Shown: positions 10,154 to 21,639 of the stretch, in pieces
How positions within the stretch are numbered: position 1 is the first letter of the stretch
How the letters are laid out: every line of letters begins with the position of its first letter
NCBI RefSeq assembly: GCF_027172205.1
Contig: NC_070614.1
Span: 37,392,001 to 37,456,000 of the forward strand
Reading direction: 5' to 3'
Source of the DNA: Podarcis raffonei
Taxonomy: Eukaryota > Chordata > Lepidosauria > Squamata > Lacertidae
Length of the DNA stretch: 64,000 bases
Program-made: the position numbers and the translations under genes
Notes under the pieces: generated by a model
What the model was told of the DNA's origin: nothing
The model's input: only the letters and a program-made list of their open reading frames with translations
The model's database searches: none

Positions 10154-13100
10154 CCCCTTCATGGATCACTGCCTTGCCGTGGCGAAGGGGCTTGAATAAC
10201 TCAGAGAAGCTATGAGCTATGTCGTGCAGGGCCACCCAAGATGGACAGGTCATAGTGGAGCGTTTTGACCAAACGTGATCCACCTGGAGCAGGAACCGGC
10301 AAGCCACTCCAGCATCCCTGCCAAGAAAACTCCATGGACAAAGACAACAGGCATATAAAAGTTATGACGCTGGAAGATGAGCCCCCCAGGTCGGAAGGCG
10401 TCCAACATGATACTGAGGAAGAGCGGAGGACAAGTACAAATAGATTCAGAGCTGATGAAGCGGCTGGGCCAAAGCCGAAAGGACGCTCAGTTGCTGATAT
10501 GCATGGAAATGAAAGGAAAGTCCAATGCTGTAAAGAAAAATATTGCATAGGAACCTGGAATGTAAGAACCATGAACCTGGGTAAGTTGGAGGTGGTCAAA
10601 AATGAGATGGCAAGAATAAATATTGACATCCTGGGCATCAGTGAACTAAAATGGACGGGAATGGGCGAATTCAGTTTGGAATGACCATCATATCTACTAC
10701 GGTGGGCAAGAATCCCGTAAAAGAAATGGAGTGGCCCTCATAGTCAACAAAAGAGTGGCAAAAGCTGTACTGGGATTCAATCTCAAAAATGATAGAATGA
10801 TCTCGATACGAATCCAAGGCAGACCTTTTAACATCACAGTAATCCAAGTTTATGCACCAACCACTGGTGCTGAAGAAACTGAAATTGACCAATTCTATGA
10901 AGACTTACAACTCCTTATAGAAATGACACCAAAGAAGGATGTTCTTCTCATTATAGGGGATTGGAATGCTAAAGTAGGGAGTCAAGAGATAAAAGGAACA
11001 ACTGGCAAGTTTGGCCTTGGAGTTCAAAACAAAGCAGGGCAAAGGCTAATAGAGTTCTGCCAAGAGAACAAGCTGGTCATCACAAACACTCTTTTCCAAC
11101 AACACAAGAAACGACTCTACACATGGACATCACCAGATGGGCAGCATCGAAATCAGATTATATTCTCTGCAGCCAAAGATGGAGAAGCTCTATACAGTCA
11201 GCAAAAACAAGACCTGGAGCTGACTGTGGCTCAGATCATCAGCTTCTTATAGCAAAATTCAAGCTTAAACTGAAGAAAGTAGGAAAAACCACTGGGCTGG
11301 TAAGATACAATCTAAGTCAAATCCCTTATGAGTACACAGTGGAAGTGAGGAACAGGTTTAAGGATTTAGATTTGGTGGACAGAGTGCCTGAAGAACTATG
11401 GATGGAGGCTCGTAACATTATACAGGAGGCAGCAACTAAAACCATCCCAATGAAAAGGAAATGCAAGAAAGCAAAGTGGCTGTCCAACAAGGCCTTACAA
11501 ATAGCAAATAGCAGGGGAGAGAAGGCAAGCGAAATGCGAAGGAGATAGTGAAAGATACAGGAAATTGAATGCAGATTTCCAAAAAATAGCAAGGAGAGAC
11601 AAGAAGGCCTTCTTAAACGAGCAATGCAAGGAAATAGAGGAAAACAATAGAATGGGAAAAACCAGAGATCTGTTCAAGAAAATTGGAGATATGAAAGGAA
11701 CATTTTGTACAAAGATTACCACAATAAAAGACAAAAGTGGAAAGGACGTAACAGAAGCAGAAGACATCAAGAAGAGGTGGCAAGAATACACAGAGGAACT
11801 ATACCAGAAAGAAATGGATGTCTCGTATACACCAGGTAGTGTGGTTGCTGACCTTGAGCCAGACATCCTGGAGAGTGAAGTCAAATGGGCCTTAGAAAGC
11901 ACTCCTAATAACAAGGCCAGTGGAAGTGATGATATTCCAGCTGAACTATTTAAAATTTTAAGGTGCTACACTCAATATGCCAGCAAATTTGGAAAACTCA
12001 GCAGTGGCCAGAGGATTGGAGAAGATCAGTCTACATCCCAATCCCAAAGAAGGGCAGTGCCAAAGAATGCTCCAACTACCGCACAATTGCACCCATTTCA
12101 CATGCTAGCAAGGTTATGCTTAAAATTCTACAAGGCAGGCTTAAGCAGTATGTGGACTGAGAACTCCCAGAAGTGCAAGCTGGATTTCGAAGGGGCAGAA
12201 GAACCAGAGACCAAATTGCAAACATGCACTGGATTATGGAGAAAGCTAGAGAGTTCTAGAAAGACATCTACTCTGCTTCATTGACTATGCAAAAGCCTTT
12301 GACTGTGTCGACCACAGCAAACTATGGCAAGTTATTAAAAGTAATGGGAGTGCCTGATCACCTCATCTGTCTCCTGAGAAATCTCTACGTGGGACAAGAA
12401 GCTACAGTTAGAACTGGATATGGAACAACTGATTGGTTCAATATTGGGAAAGGAGTACGACAAAGCTGTATATTGTCTCCCTGGTTATTTAACTTATATG
12501 CAGAATTCATCATGCGAAAGGCTGGGCTGGATGAATGCCAAGCCAGAATTAAGATCGCCGGAAGAAATATCAACAACCTCAGATATGCAGATGACACAAC
12601 CTTGATGGCAGAAAGTGAGGAGGAATTAAAGAACCTTTTATTGAGGGTGAAAGAGGAGAGCGCAAAATATGGTCTGAAGCTTAACATCAAAAAAACGAAG
12701 ATCATGGCCACTGGTCCCATCACCTCCTGGCAAATAGAAGGGGAAGAAATGGAGGCAGTGAGAGATTTTACTTTCTTGGGCTCCATGATCACTGCAGATG
12801 GTGACAGCAGTCACGAAATTAAAAGACGCCAGCTCCTTGGGAGAAAGGCGATGGCAAACCTAGACAGCATCTTAAAAAGTAGAGACATCACCTTGCCAAC
12901 AAAGGTCCGTATAGTTAAAGGCATGGTTTTCCTGGTAGTGATGTATGGAAGTGAGAGCTGGACCATCAAGAAGGCTGATCGCTGAAGAATTTATGCTTTT
13001 GAATTATGGTGCTGGAGGAGACTCTTGAGAGTCCCATGGACTGCAAGAAGATCAAACACATCCATTCTTAAGGAAATCAGCCCTGAGTGCTCACTGGAAG

Positions 13101-13374
13101 GACAGATCGTGAAGCTGAGGCTCCAATACTTTGGCCACCTCATGAGAAGAGAAGACTCCCTGGAAAAGACCCTGATGTTGGGAAAGATGGAGGGCACGAG
13201 GAGAAGGGGACGACAGAAGACAAGATGGTTGGATAGTGTTCTCAAAGCTACCAGCATGAGTTTGACCAAACTGCGGGAGGCAGTGGAAGACAGGAGTGGC
13301 TGGCGTGCTCTGGTCCATGGGGTCACGAAGAGTCGGACACGACTAAACGACTAAACAACAACAACAACAACATC
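10154..13374 (+). mobile_element. Near full-length Bov-B (RTE) LINE, inactive
   Basis: The 3.2-kb element encodes, in broken frames, the Bov-B protein. The endonuclease starts near 10545 (YCIGTWNVRTMNLGKLE). The reverse transcriptase follows, with IPIPKKGSAKECSNYRTI near 12030, DYAKAFDCVDH near 12285 and the catalytic NLRYADDTTLMAESE near 12580. The C-terminal region ends with GVTKSRTRLND. The 3' end is GACTAAACGACTAAACAACA. A perfect 11-bp duplication, AATCATAGTGT, flanks it at 10143-10153 and 13375-13385. The frame is interrupted by several frameshifts (for example near 10680, 11240 and 11545) and stops (for example 11980-12290), so it is an inactive but little-eroded copy. Bov-B is known to have moved horizontally between squamates, ruminants and others. 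Confidence 0.93.
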
Positions 13375-13385
13375 AATCATAGTGT

Positions 13386-14243
13386 GTTTAGTTACAGGTT
13401 GGATAGCTGTAGTCTTGCCCCAGCAGGTTACAGAAACCCAAGAAATGCTTTCTGCAAGTGCTTCATTCAAGAATGGCAATTCATGGTGGTTCTTCCCTCT
13501 TAGATCTCTAGCTTCATTATTTGTCAGATCTCTCTTCAACCGTATTACACGAGAACTTTCCCCTTTGGGAGTTTTGCCTGCAGTCTTGCTGGCTCCCTGT
13601 TTCCCCTAAAATGCCATATAGGTGCCAACTCCAGGGATGGGTTGGGGTGGGAGGCTGGGCACCCACAAAGTCAATGAGCAAAGCCGGAGAGGGGCAGCCA
13701 TCCAGCCTCTGCAGCGACACCTCCGAGACAAGTCTTTCAACTCTGCCCTCCTCAGCCAGTCAGCGAGTCACCCTTTTCCAGGAGGGGAGGTGGCCTTGGA
13801 CGCGGAGGCATCTGAGCCCCACCCCACAAAAAAGGGTGCCTTGCTGGTGGCAGAGAGGAGGAAGAGGATCCGCCAGAAGACACAGATGTGTGTCATCACA
13901 CACATGCACAACCTTGCATCACTTTTTTGGAGGAGCAGCTCTCCAAAAATGCAATGAAACATTGAGAGTCTAACATGTGACATTACACACACAAGATGCA
14001 GGCATGTTGCGGCGGTGGGCACCCATGATCCTGAGGGCAAGATGGCGGCCCTGCCATAAAGGACAATTCTGTGCCCTCAGTCTCTTCCCCCTCTATATGT
14101 CTCCAAATCATGTGATTTTGTATGATTTTTGACAACAATTATGGTCTGTGTTGTGAGAATAGGAACAGGTCTGGCAAAGCACTGGCACTGGCTGCCTTCA
14201 GGGACTGGGAAAGTGCAAATCAAGCCTTATTTTATGAACTTAC
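13386..14243. other. Intron with an unclassified GC-rich block
   Basis: Intron between SRCR-3 and SRCR-4. A more GC-rich block at about 13617-14060 ends with CAAGATGGCGGCCCTGCC and may be an unclassified mobile element, but I could not find clear ends. No exon was found. Confidence 0.35.
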
Positions 14244-14585
14244 CTGAACACACAAGAACAGCATATTGACACGGGTTTAAGATTTTTGAAAGCCTTCCTT
14301 GGCACTGATGGATGGCTGATTCTGTTCCTGCGCAAATGCTGTCTCTTAGTGTGATAAAGTCAGTTCTTTTTCTCCATCGTTCCTCCTTTGTAGAGAGGAT
14401 TACATCTCCACAGTCTAGCTGTTGGCATATAGCTCTGGCTTTCTCAATATTCATGCCATCGTCACAAACAATGTTCCATTGACCATTAAGGAAAATTTCA
14501 ACCTTTCCACTGCAGCGACTTTGACCTTCCACCAGCCTGATTTCCACGGGGCCTAAACCTGCAATATCTGTTGAACGCTTCAGAC
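14244..14585 (-). CDS. SRCR domain exon, SRCR-3 (divergent)
   Basis: A 342-bp exon (114 codons), acceptor cttatcccag before 14585, donor gtaag after 14244, phase 1 and open. The linker LKRSTDIAGLGPVEIRL precedes a domain with all eight cysteines (SRC, IVC, AIC, DC, SIC, QC, PC and VC). The middle is strongly changed: the usual [15 protein letters not shown] is replaced by a basic stretch, ERWRKRTDFITLRDSIC, and WD after cysteine 2 is MN. The acidic CDDG before it remains. It keeps the fold-defining cysteines but is the most divergent member, which fits either relaxed constraint or a changed ligand surface. Confidence 0.85.
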
Positions 14586-15813
14586 CTGGGATAAGCAAAT
14601 TCAGGATAGTGGGTAAGAGGAGTGGGTAAGTTGTCCTTTGTGCAATTATGTTGAAAGTAGCATAAGGATAGAAAAAGTGGATAGCTTAAAAGGGCATAAC
14701 TACTAGCTTGCTGGGTAAGATCAGCCAGATAAGACCACCCACAGCCTCTAGATGCCATTAGCTGCTCACAAGCCCCACATAGCAGTGGTGACCATCCTAT
14801 ATTCTTTATCTTAAATGCCCAGTATCCTGCCTCTGACTGTGGAGGTTACAATGAACTATCCTGGCTGAAGTCTGTTGGTGGAGCCATTCTCCATGCTAAT
14901 GTACCTGCAGGACTGAGTGGGAGAAAAAGAAGTCAAACTGTTTAAAGGTCTTTCATACGCCAAAGAACCATATTTATCACTAGGGAAGCTTGGTAATTTC
15001 GGACCATGGACATACATCTGCCAATCAGTTGTGCAATCAGTTGTGAATCACACAGTGTTTCTCTCCACTCACCCACCCCGCCCCTGCTATTCCATGCTTT
15101 ACATCTGCTTCTACATTCCTGATATGCAAGAAGAACAAAACAAGCAAATGGCAGTTTCCCAACCCTGATTGGGTTGACGGACTTGTTTATTGAGCAGTGA
15201 TGCTGATTGGTTTGAGGGAAAGCTGGATGACATCTCAAACTACCCAGTGCATTCTTCCATTATTCTCCTCATGGCAAAAAGTCTGATCCTTTGGCGGGGT
15301 GTGGGGGTGTGGCACAACCTCTCCCACTCAGATTTAATTTCACAGCCTGAATTTGCCAGTATGTGGTTGAATCCAACCTGAAAAACCCAGGAACTGTCTG
15401 GTGGAGGCCGAAGTTTACTTTTTCTGGCAATAAGCATGTTTATTTTGGAATAAGCACCATTTTGGAATCAGTATGTGTGAAAATATATTTTAAAGAAATA
15501 ACAAAATAAGCACCTGTTACCTTGTTTCAAGACGACTGGATGATTTCCTGACATATGTACACATACACATGGAATTTTTCTTCTGTTCTGACTTGTTACG
15601 GGTTTTTTTATCTTTTAAAGTATTCTATAGTTTCGCTTTCCCTATTATTATGCTTTATTATGACTAATGTTGGGTTTTTCCTTTCGTTTTTCAGAATTGT
15701 AATCTGCTTTGAGATGCCTTCTTAGCCATGAAGAGCAGGCTGTAAATATTTGAAATAAATCCTGATAATGTGAAAACCAACATGTAGGATCAATTCATAG
15801 TTTATGAACTCAC
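14586..15813. other. Intron, nothing recognised
   Basis: Intron between SRCR-2 and SRCR-3. No mobile element or exon was recognised on either strand. Confidence 0.4.
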
Positions 15814-16161
15814 CTGAGCACACAACACCTGCATCCTGCTCATGTCTGCAGTCATGTTCTCCCCATGGCATTTTGGGGCATTGATAGAGATTTGATTCTG
15901 TCCCTGTGCATCTGACATCATCCAGCCATATGGGGCCAGTGCCTCTTCCAAATTCTGCATTCTGTAGGGCTGATCCTGCATCTCCGCAGCCCAACTGCCG
16001 GCATACAACTCTGGCATCCTCAAGGTCCCAGTAGTGACTGCATACTGTACCCCACTGGCCATTATGCAGCAATTCAACTCTTCCCCTGCAGTGATTTGAA
16101 CCATTCACCAGCCTGATTTCCACTCGACTTGAGTCTTCAGCATCTGAATCTAACATCATGC
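15814..16161 (-). CDS. SRCR domain exon, SRCR-2
   Basis: A 348-bp exon (116 codons), acceptor ctttcctcag before 16161, donor gtgag after 15814, phase 1. The linker [17 protein letters not shown] leads into a textbook group B SRCR domain with eight cysteines. [19 protein letters not shown] and [13 protein letters not shown] agree with the family consensus. The cation-site segment is CSHYWD, lacking the usual acidic pair. It is nearly the same as SRCR-4 through the [14 protein letters not shown] block, so the two are recent copies of each other. Confidence 0.92.
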
Positions 16162-16830
16162 CTGAGGAAAGGAAATTCCAGAGAGTGAGGTAGCACATGA
16201 GACAAGATGTAGTTCTCTTCTGCATGATCATTTTGAAAGCAGGACAGTGGATAAGATAAAGGGACAAGCCATAAGGCTAAAAATAGTCCTGCTTCCTGTG
16301 AGGCAGGCTTTTTGCTTTGAGAATTCAGGCAGATTGAAGGGGAGACTTGGAAAAGTGGAAGAGAGGCTAGGGGAAAAGCAGTATTTTTTATATTTGATTT
16401 AAGTGACTTAAAAAAATATGAATCAAAATAGAGATGCAATAGGTATTTCTCCTTGTTTATTTGTTTGTTTTGTAACACAATAAAATATTTAATGAAAACT
16501 ATTTTTTTTTAAAAAACCAACATCAACCCTGGGGCTAGTAAATTAATCTTGGGAAGACTTGGTCACATCTGGGATTGACAATTTTATTACTGGTCTCTGA
16601 TTTGGGGTTTTAAAAGCAATTGGTCATGTACGCATTGTGAGGTAATTATGCTTCTTTCCAGCCCATGAAAAGCTTCACTTGCAAGATCTTGCATATCAGG
16701 CTGGCCTAAAAGGCACAGGATTCATTCAGGATACATTTTCTGGTCAACTGGCAACTCTAATGTACATGATAATGTACATGATAATGTAAAAAGCAAACAA
16801 AAGAAGGCTTGACATAAGTGATCAACTTAC
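16162..16830. other. Intron, nothing recognised
   Basis: Intron between SRCR-1 and SRCR-2. An A/T-rich low-complexity patch lies near 16380-16515. No exon was found. Confidence 0.4.
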
Positions 16831-17173
16831 CTGAGCAGACAACACCAGCATCTTCCTCATGTGTCCAGTCATGCTCTCCCCAGTTGCTTGCAGGACACTG
16901 ACTGAGTTCTGATTCTGTCCCTGAGCATCGGACCTCATCCAGCCAGATGGGTCCAGCTCCCCCCCAAAATTGTGCTTCAAGTGTGGCTGATATTGCAGGT
17001 CCACATCTTAGCTGTTGGCACACAACTGTGGCTTCCTCGATGCCCCAATCGTCATCACAAATGGTGCCCCATTGGCCATTATGGAGAAATTCAACCATTC
17101 CAATGACTTGTACCATATACCAGCCTAATCTCCAGCTGTCCCACTTCTGCAATAGATGAGTGCAGCACCATAC
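16831..17173 (-). pseudogene. SRCR domain exon, SRCR-1, with frame break
   Basis: Splice sites look normal (acceptor tttgcccag before 17173, donor gtaag after 16831), but the exon is 343 bp, not a multiple of three. From the phase-1 acceptor the frame reads a linker and IRLVYGTSHWNG and then meets TGA. The rest of the domain (GMVEFLHNGQW to GVVCSG) is open only in the next frame. About five bases appear to be missing near 17100, where cysteine 1 should be. Cysteine 7 is tryptophan (HDWTHEED). Six of eight cysteines remain. CDDDWG keeps the acidic residues. Either this exon is dead and skipped (its neighbours are in compatible phase) or the assembly has an error here. Confidence 0.8.
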
Positions 17174-17289
17174 CTGGGCAAACCCAAGTTCAGAGAACCA
17201 GTTAGCAAGTCAGATGAGATTTCTCCCCACCTATAACAATTTTTAAAATAGCATCAGGAAAGAAAAAGTGGGGGATAAAGGGCTGTGAC

Positions 17290-17580
17290 TGTTAGCTATT
17301 TGCAGATTAGTTGCGCTGCAGAGAGCTTGCTGGGGAGACCACACATTACAAGGAACTCAAAATAACTTTAGCTAGGTTTTAATAACAAAAACAAAAACTC
17401 CTTTTACATTATAATATATCAATAAGCTTGACCCAACCCCCAGGGTACTGAGAGAGCTAGGTGCTGCTCTTTATATACTATACCCAATTGCTGACACAGC
17501 TTAATTAACACAACTTAACAGCACCTGCTATACTGCTTCACAGCTGTAAAACTAGGTCACGTTATTTGCTATGGCCCTTA
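17290..17580 (-). mobile_element. LTR-like fossil
   Basis: On the minus strand this piece has a TATA-like box (GTATATAAAGAGCAGC) and a later A-rich termination-like region, the layout of a long terminal repeat. Ends and family could not be set. A Bov-B fragment abuts it. It is a broken fragment. Confidence 0.35.
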
Positions 17581-18115
17581 AAGACGCCTGCTCCTTGGGA
17601 GAAAGGCGATGACAAACCTAGATAGCATCTTAAAAAGCAGAGACATCACCTTGCCGACAAAGGTAAAAGCTATGGTTTTCCCAGTAGTGATGTATGGAGG
17701 TGAGAGCTGGACCACAAGGAAGGCTGATCGCTGAAGAATTGATGCTTTTGAATTATGGTGTTGGAGGAGACTTTTGAGAGTCCCATGGACTGCAAGAAGA
17801 TAAAACCTCTTCATTCTGAAGGAAATCAGCCCTGAGTGCTCACTGGAAGGACAGATAGTGAAGCTGAGGCTCCAATACTTTGGTCACCTCATGAGAAGAG
17901 AAGACTCCCTGGAAAAGACCCTGATGTTGGGAAAGATGGAGGGCACAAGGAGAAGGGGACGACAGAAGACAAGATGGTTGGATAGTGTTCTCAAAGCTAC
18001 CAGCATGAATTTGACCAAACTGCGGGAGGCAGTGGAAGACTGGAGTGCCTGGCGTGCTCTGGTCCATGGGGTCATGAAGAGTCGGACACGACTAAACAAC
18101 TAAACAACAACAACA
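17581..18115 (+). mobile_element. Bov-B LINE 3' fragment
   Basis: This carries the last 535 bp of Bov-B, from ORF C-terminal sequence (LLGRKAM-like) to the 3' end GACTAAACAACTAAACAACA. It is very similar to 12.8-13.36 kb, with small deletions and a stop. A 5'-truncated insertion. Confidence 0.9.
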
Positions 18116-19070
18116 AAAGCACTCAGAAATGTGTTTGAAAGCAAGCATCTGCCCTGGCAGGAACCGACGGAGACACCAAACCTATAAAGGTCGACCAGAG
18201 GGAAAGCTGGGTGGAGCTGCAGAACCAGTGAGGTCAGGGTTGGCAAGTACAGCTGGCCATTAAGATGTCAGAAAAACAGCCTTGGGAGAAAGGGAGGCCG
18301 TGGCACTGAGCTCCTGTTTTGTCCCATCCCACTACCCTCCCAAATTAATATTCTCTTGTCTGCTGATACTCAACTCCAAGCACTCGCCTCTGACCAGGCA
18401 GCCACCATTCTGGAAAGGAGAGGATTCTATTAATAAAAAGGTATCTGAACAGCAGGAACCAAAGCTGGGTCTCTGGTCCTCCCACCCAGCCACTGCACTG
18501 ATCATTAGTGATACTAACCCAGGAAGAAAATGCTGAAAGAGAACTTCATGCTGAAAGACCATTCAGCCCAGTAGCCAGGGGTGTCCTTTTCTAATGTCCC
18601 ATGAAGGAAGTTCTCCTCTGGAGCCCGCGGCATTTGAACTATCACACTCGCCTGCAGCGTAGCTGTTTCCTAACATTTATCGTTTCCTTTGATCTGAGGG
18701 GATGGGTTGCCTTTTTAACCAACCAGCACCACATGACAAAAAAACTTCTCTTATCAGTGTGCAGTCACTGCATGCAAGAAGTAGGAGCCCACAAATGGAC
18801 ATATTTTTCATGTTGTGTTTAGCCTGGACTATGTGAACATGTGTTTTCTGATGCCTCCTCAAGCAGATTATTGGATCCTTAGGAGCACTGCTGTGGTGAA
18901 TGAGATTGAAACTCACTTTAATATTTTGAAGCTGGGGTGGGGTGGGGGGTGGATCTGGATTCTGTCTCATGTTAAACCTCCAAGGTATGCTTTTCCAGGA
19001 TGTGCGGAATCACCTAGTTACCAGACCAAGTTACTTAAGCGACTTAGTGTATCCAAATATATATAAAAAA
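18116..19070. other. Upstream of SRCR-1, nothing recognised
   Basis: This is where a leader exon of a separate SRCR gene could lie. I looked on the minus strand for a signal-peptide-like frame ending in a phase-1 donor and saw none that convinced me. There is a short GT-rich patch near 18940. Confidence 0.4.
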
Positions 19071-19208
19071 TAAAAAAATTGTCCAGTAGCACCTTAGAGA
19101 CCAACTAAGTTTGTTCTTGGTATTTGAAGAAGTGTGCATGCACACAGAAGCTTATACCAAGAACAAATTTAGGTGGTCTCTAAGGTGCTACTGGACAATT
19201 TTTTTATT
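19071..19208. repeat. Large inverted repeat from two Penelope-like 3' ends
   Basis: Two arms of about 52 bp (19071-19122 and 19154-19208) are near-perfect reverse complements containing CACCTTAGAGACCAACTAAG. They surround a palindromic centre, GTGTGCATGCACAC. The right arm matches the 3' end of the element at 48.2 kb. I infer two copies of a Penelope-like end fused head to head. Confidence 0.7.
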
Positions 19209-19377
19209 TATTTATATGTATTTCGACTGCATCAGACCAACAGTGCTACCTACCTGAATCTTAGTGTATCCAGTCACAGAACAAAGCAGCTGATGAGTTT
19301 GTGAGCTCCTGGGACTTTGAAGAAGATATCAGCCTTCCAGTAGCCTGGTTCAAAGAACATGCCAAGCCCAAACTTGA

Positions 19378-19690
19378 CTTAGCCGGTAAAGGAACCCTGG
19401 ACGATGAAGTCCAGTCAAAGAGAGCTTTCCGGGTCATGTGGCCAGAATGACTAAACCGCTTTTGGTGCAACGGGACACAGTGACGGAAACCAGAGTGCAT
19501 GGAAACACCATTTACCTACCTGCCACAGCAGTACCCATTTATCTACTTGCACTGGTGTGCTTTCGAACTGCTATGTTGGCAGGAGCTGGGACAGAGCAAC
19601 GGGAGCTGACACCATCGTGCAGATTCGAACCGCTGACCTTCTGATCATCAAGCCCAAGAGGCTCAGTGGTTTAGACCACAGAGCCATATG
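19378..19690 (-). mobile_element. Sauria SINE
   Basis: Minus-strand SINE with a tRNA-like head near 19610-19686 (GATTCGAACCGCTGACCTTC on the plus strand) and a Bov-B-like tail near 19380-19420. The body matches the copies at 6.4 and 46.3 kb. It abuts the left edge of the first fucosyltransferase duplicon. Confidence 0.82.
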
Positions 19691-19705
19691 AACATGAGAA
19701 GTGAG

Positions 19706-20520
19706 TGCCCTGATAAGGCTGCTAAGAAATGGCAACAGATTTGGGAGATACAGGAGCAAGAACAGCAGCTTCACCCTTCAACTTCCTCTTCTACTTTTAA
19801 CCGATTCACTAAATCATTTCTGCGTAGACTTGCTGAAACAAACAAAAATTAGAATGTGATAACTATATCCCTGAAATCTTCAGCTGTGTCGTGGAGATCA
19901 GAAAACAAGATAATCTTCTGAAACATACACCAGAGGCATTACTTCGTGGCTGACATTTATTATGAATTATTCTAAGTAGAGAACTCCTTTTGGACTGTTT
20001 GTGTGAAAAGGAAAAGGAATGAATTTGAGACATTTGTGTCTGAAGATTGGGAAAACATCACTTAACAGAAAGCAGAACATTTGGATATCACCCTAGCGGG
20101 AATGTTTTGAATAATTTCTTTTATGTAACTAACAGATGGAAAATCAGAAATTCCCTTTTATTCTCCTTCTTTTGGCTTTCTTCTTTTCTTCTCTTTGTTT
20201 TTTTCTTTTCCCCCTTTGGTGTCCTCTGCTCTGGGTCATTATTGGGGTCCAAGGATTAGACACACATGGTTGGTGGAAGGACCTTGAGTGAGAGGCAGGG
20301 AAGGGAAATCTCCCAGGGTGAGAGACAGGGAGAAGATGGGGAAACTCTCAGGTGAGAGATAGGAGAACCCACCACTTTCTGTGTGTGACAAGGGCTAAAA
20401 ACTACCTTTGAGAGAGGACTCTGCATTTTCTTTTATTTTCCCTGTTTTTGTTTTTATCTAGATTAATTTCTTTTATCCTATTGTATTATGAAAAAGCTTC
20501 AATAAAATCTTCAGAAAAAG
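19706..20520 (+). pseudogene. Tail of an unidentified gene, copy 1
   Basis: The copy begins with codons for KAAKKWQQIWEIQEQEQQ and a FNRFTKSFLRRLAETNK segment, then meets a stop caused by a small indel relative to the copy at 37.1 kb. A second piece, NYIPEIFSCVVEIRKQDN, follows in another frame. It is followed by about 500 bp with an AATAAA signal near 20503, so it looks like a last exon plus 3' UTR. I do not recognise the protein. Confidence 0.5.
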
Positions 20521-20981
20521 CACAAAGCTAGTTTTTGACAAAGAGACTTGTACATTGTTTCTGCACTTTAGATATTCTGCTGCAGGTTTTCCTCCCGTTA
20601 ATTTTTCTGGAGGCTGTTATTAAGTATGTTTTATGTTTTATAATTGCACCTGAGCTGTGTTGGATTTTTGTTTTCTTTGTAAGCACTTTGAGTTGTTCTG
20701 GCAAGACAACTGATCAATACATTTAATCAATAATAATTCATATTTGCATGAGTTAAAGAATTAGTTGCTGGGATGACAAAGTATATAATTCAACATTGCT
20801 GTTTGATATGAATTATGTACTATTATGTATCACTATGCATTTATTATAAATTGTATTTATATAACTCTCTTAATTTTTTGAATTGAATGACTATTATATG
20901 TTGACATATATGGTTAATTATGTTCTATGCTTTAAACTGTGTTTGTGTGTGTATATAAATAGATGAGTGAATATATGGACT

Positions 20982-20983
<2 letters not shown>

Positions 20984-21032
<49 letters not shown>
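20984..21032. repeat. (CTTT)n microsatellite
   Basis: About 12 CTTT units. The same site in duplicons 2 and 3 has only one or two units, so the expansion came after duplication. Confidence 0.95.
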
Positions 21033-21033
<1 letters not shown>

Positions 21034-21639
21034 TTTGCTTAAAGTGCATACAGAAAACACCCAAGCAGGGAGTCATGAGGAGGTCTGAAGTCCAATCCTT
21101 TTATGTCACATTATGACCTGCATGGGTTTCATGATGAGTCTGTACAGAAGTCAAACCCATGGCCCTTCTTATACTATTGCAGTATCCAGGGAGCGCAACT
21201 CCCAATCCCCTATACAGACAGAGAAAACAAAGCTTGACTCTTCCTGAATTCTGACCTGATAGAACACCTTTGGAGAGTCTCTGCAGGTTAGTTCTCCAAT
21301 TTAATCCTTCAATGTCAGCAGCTGAGGGATAGTGCTGGCTGATCTCTTTGCTGTATGCGTGTGTGCCTGTGTCAGTCTGTCTGTGTGTGAGAGAGAGAAA
21401 AAGAGAAAGAGGACCAAAAGGAAGGAAAGTCTAGGTGCGAGAGAAGTTGAACAATGAAGAAAATGGAGTGTTGTTTGGCAGGTGAAGCTGAGAGACAGAG
21501 ACATCACATTTCCATCCAATAAATTGCACCCCCAAAGTCCAAGCACTGCAGTTGTTCCTCCTAGCCTGTAAGGCTGGAATTCTAAATACGTATCATTCTA
21601 GGGGGCTACATATTAACTATATATGAATTAAAATTGCTC

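Noticed and set aside
10265-13354. Several frames that look like separate genes
   Set aside because: All are pieces of one Bov-B LINE bounded by an 11-bp target duplication.
773-17173. Naming the SRCR gene CD163, WC1 or DMBT1
   Set aside because: Domains alone cannot tell these apart by eye, no CUB or ZP domain and no tail is in view, and an Ig-linked form is possible.
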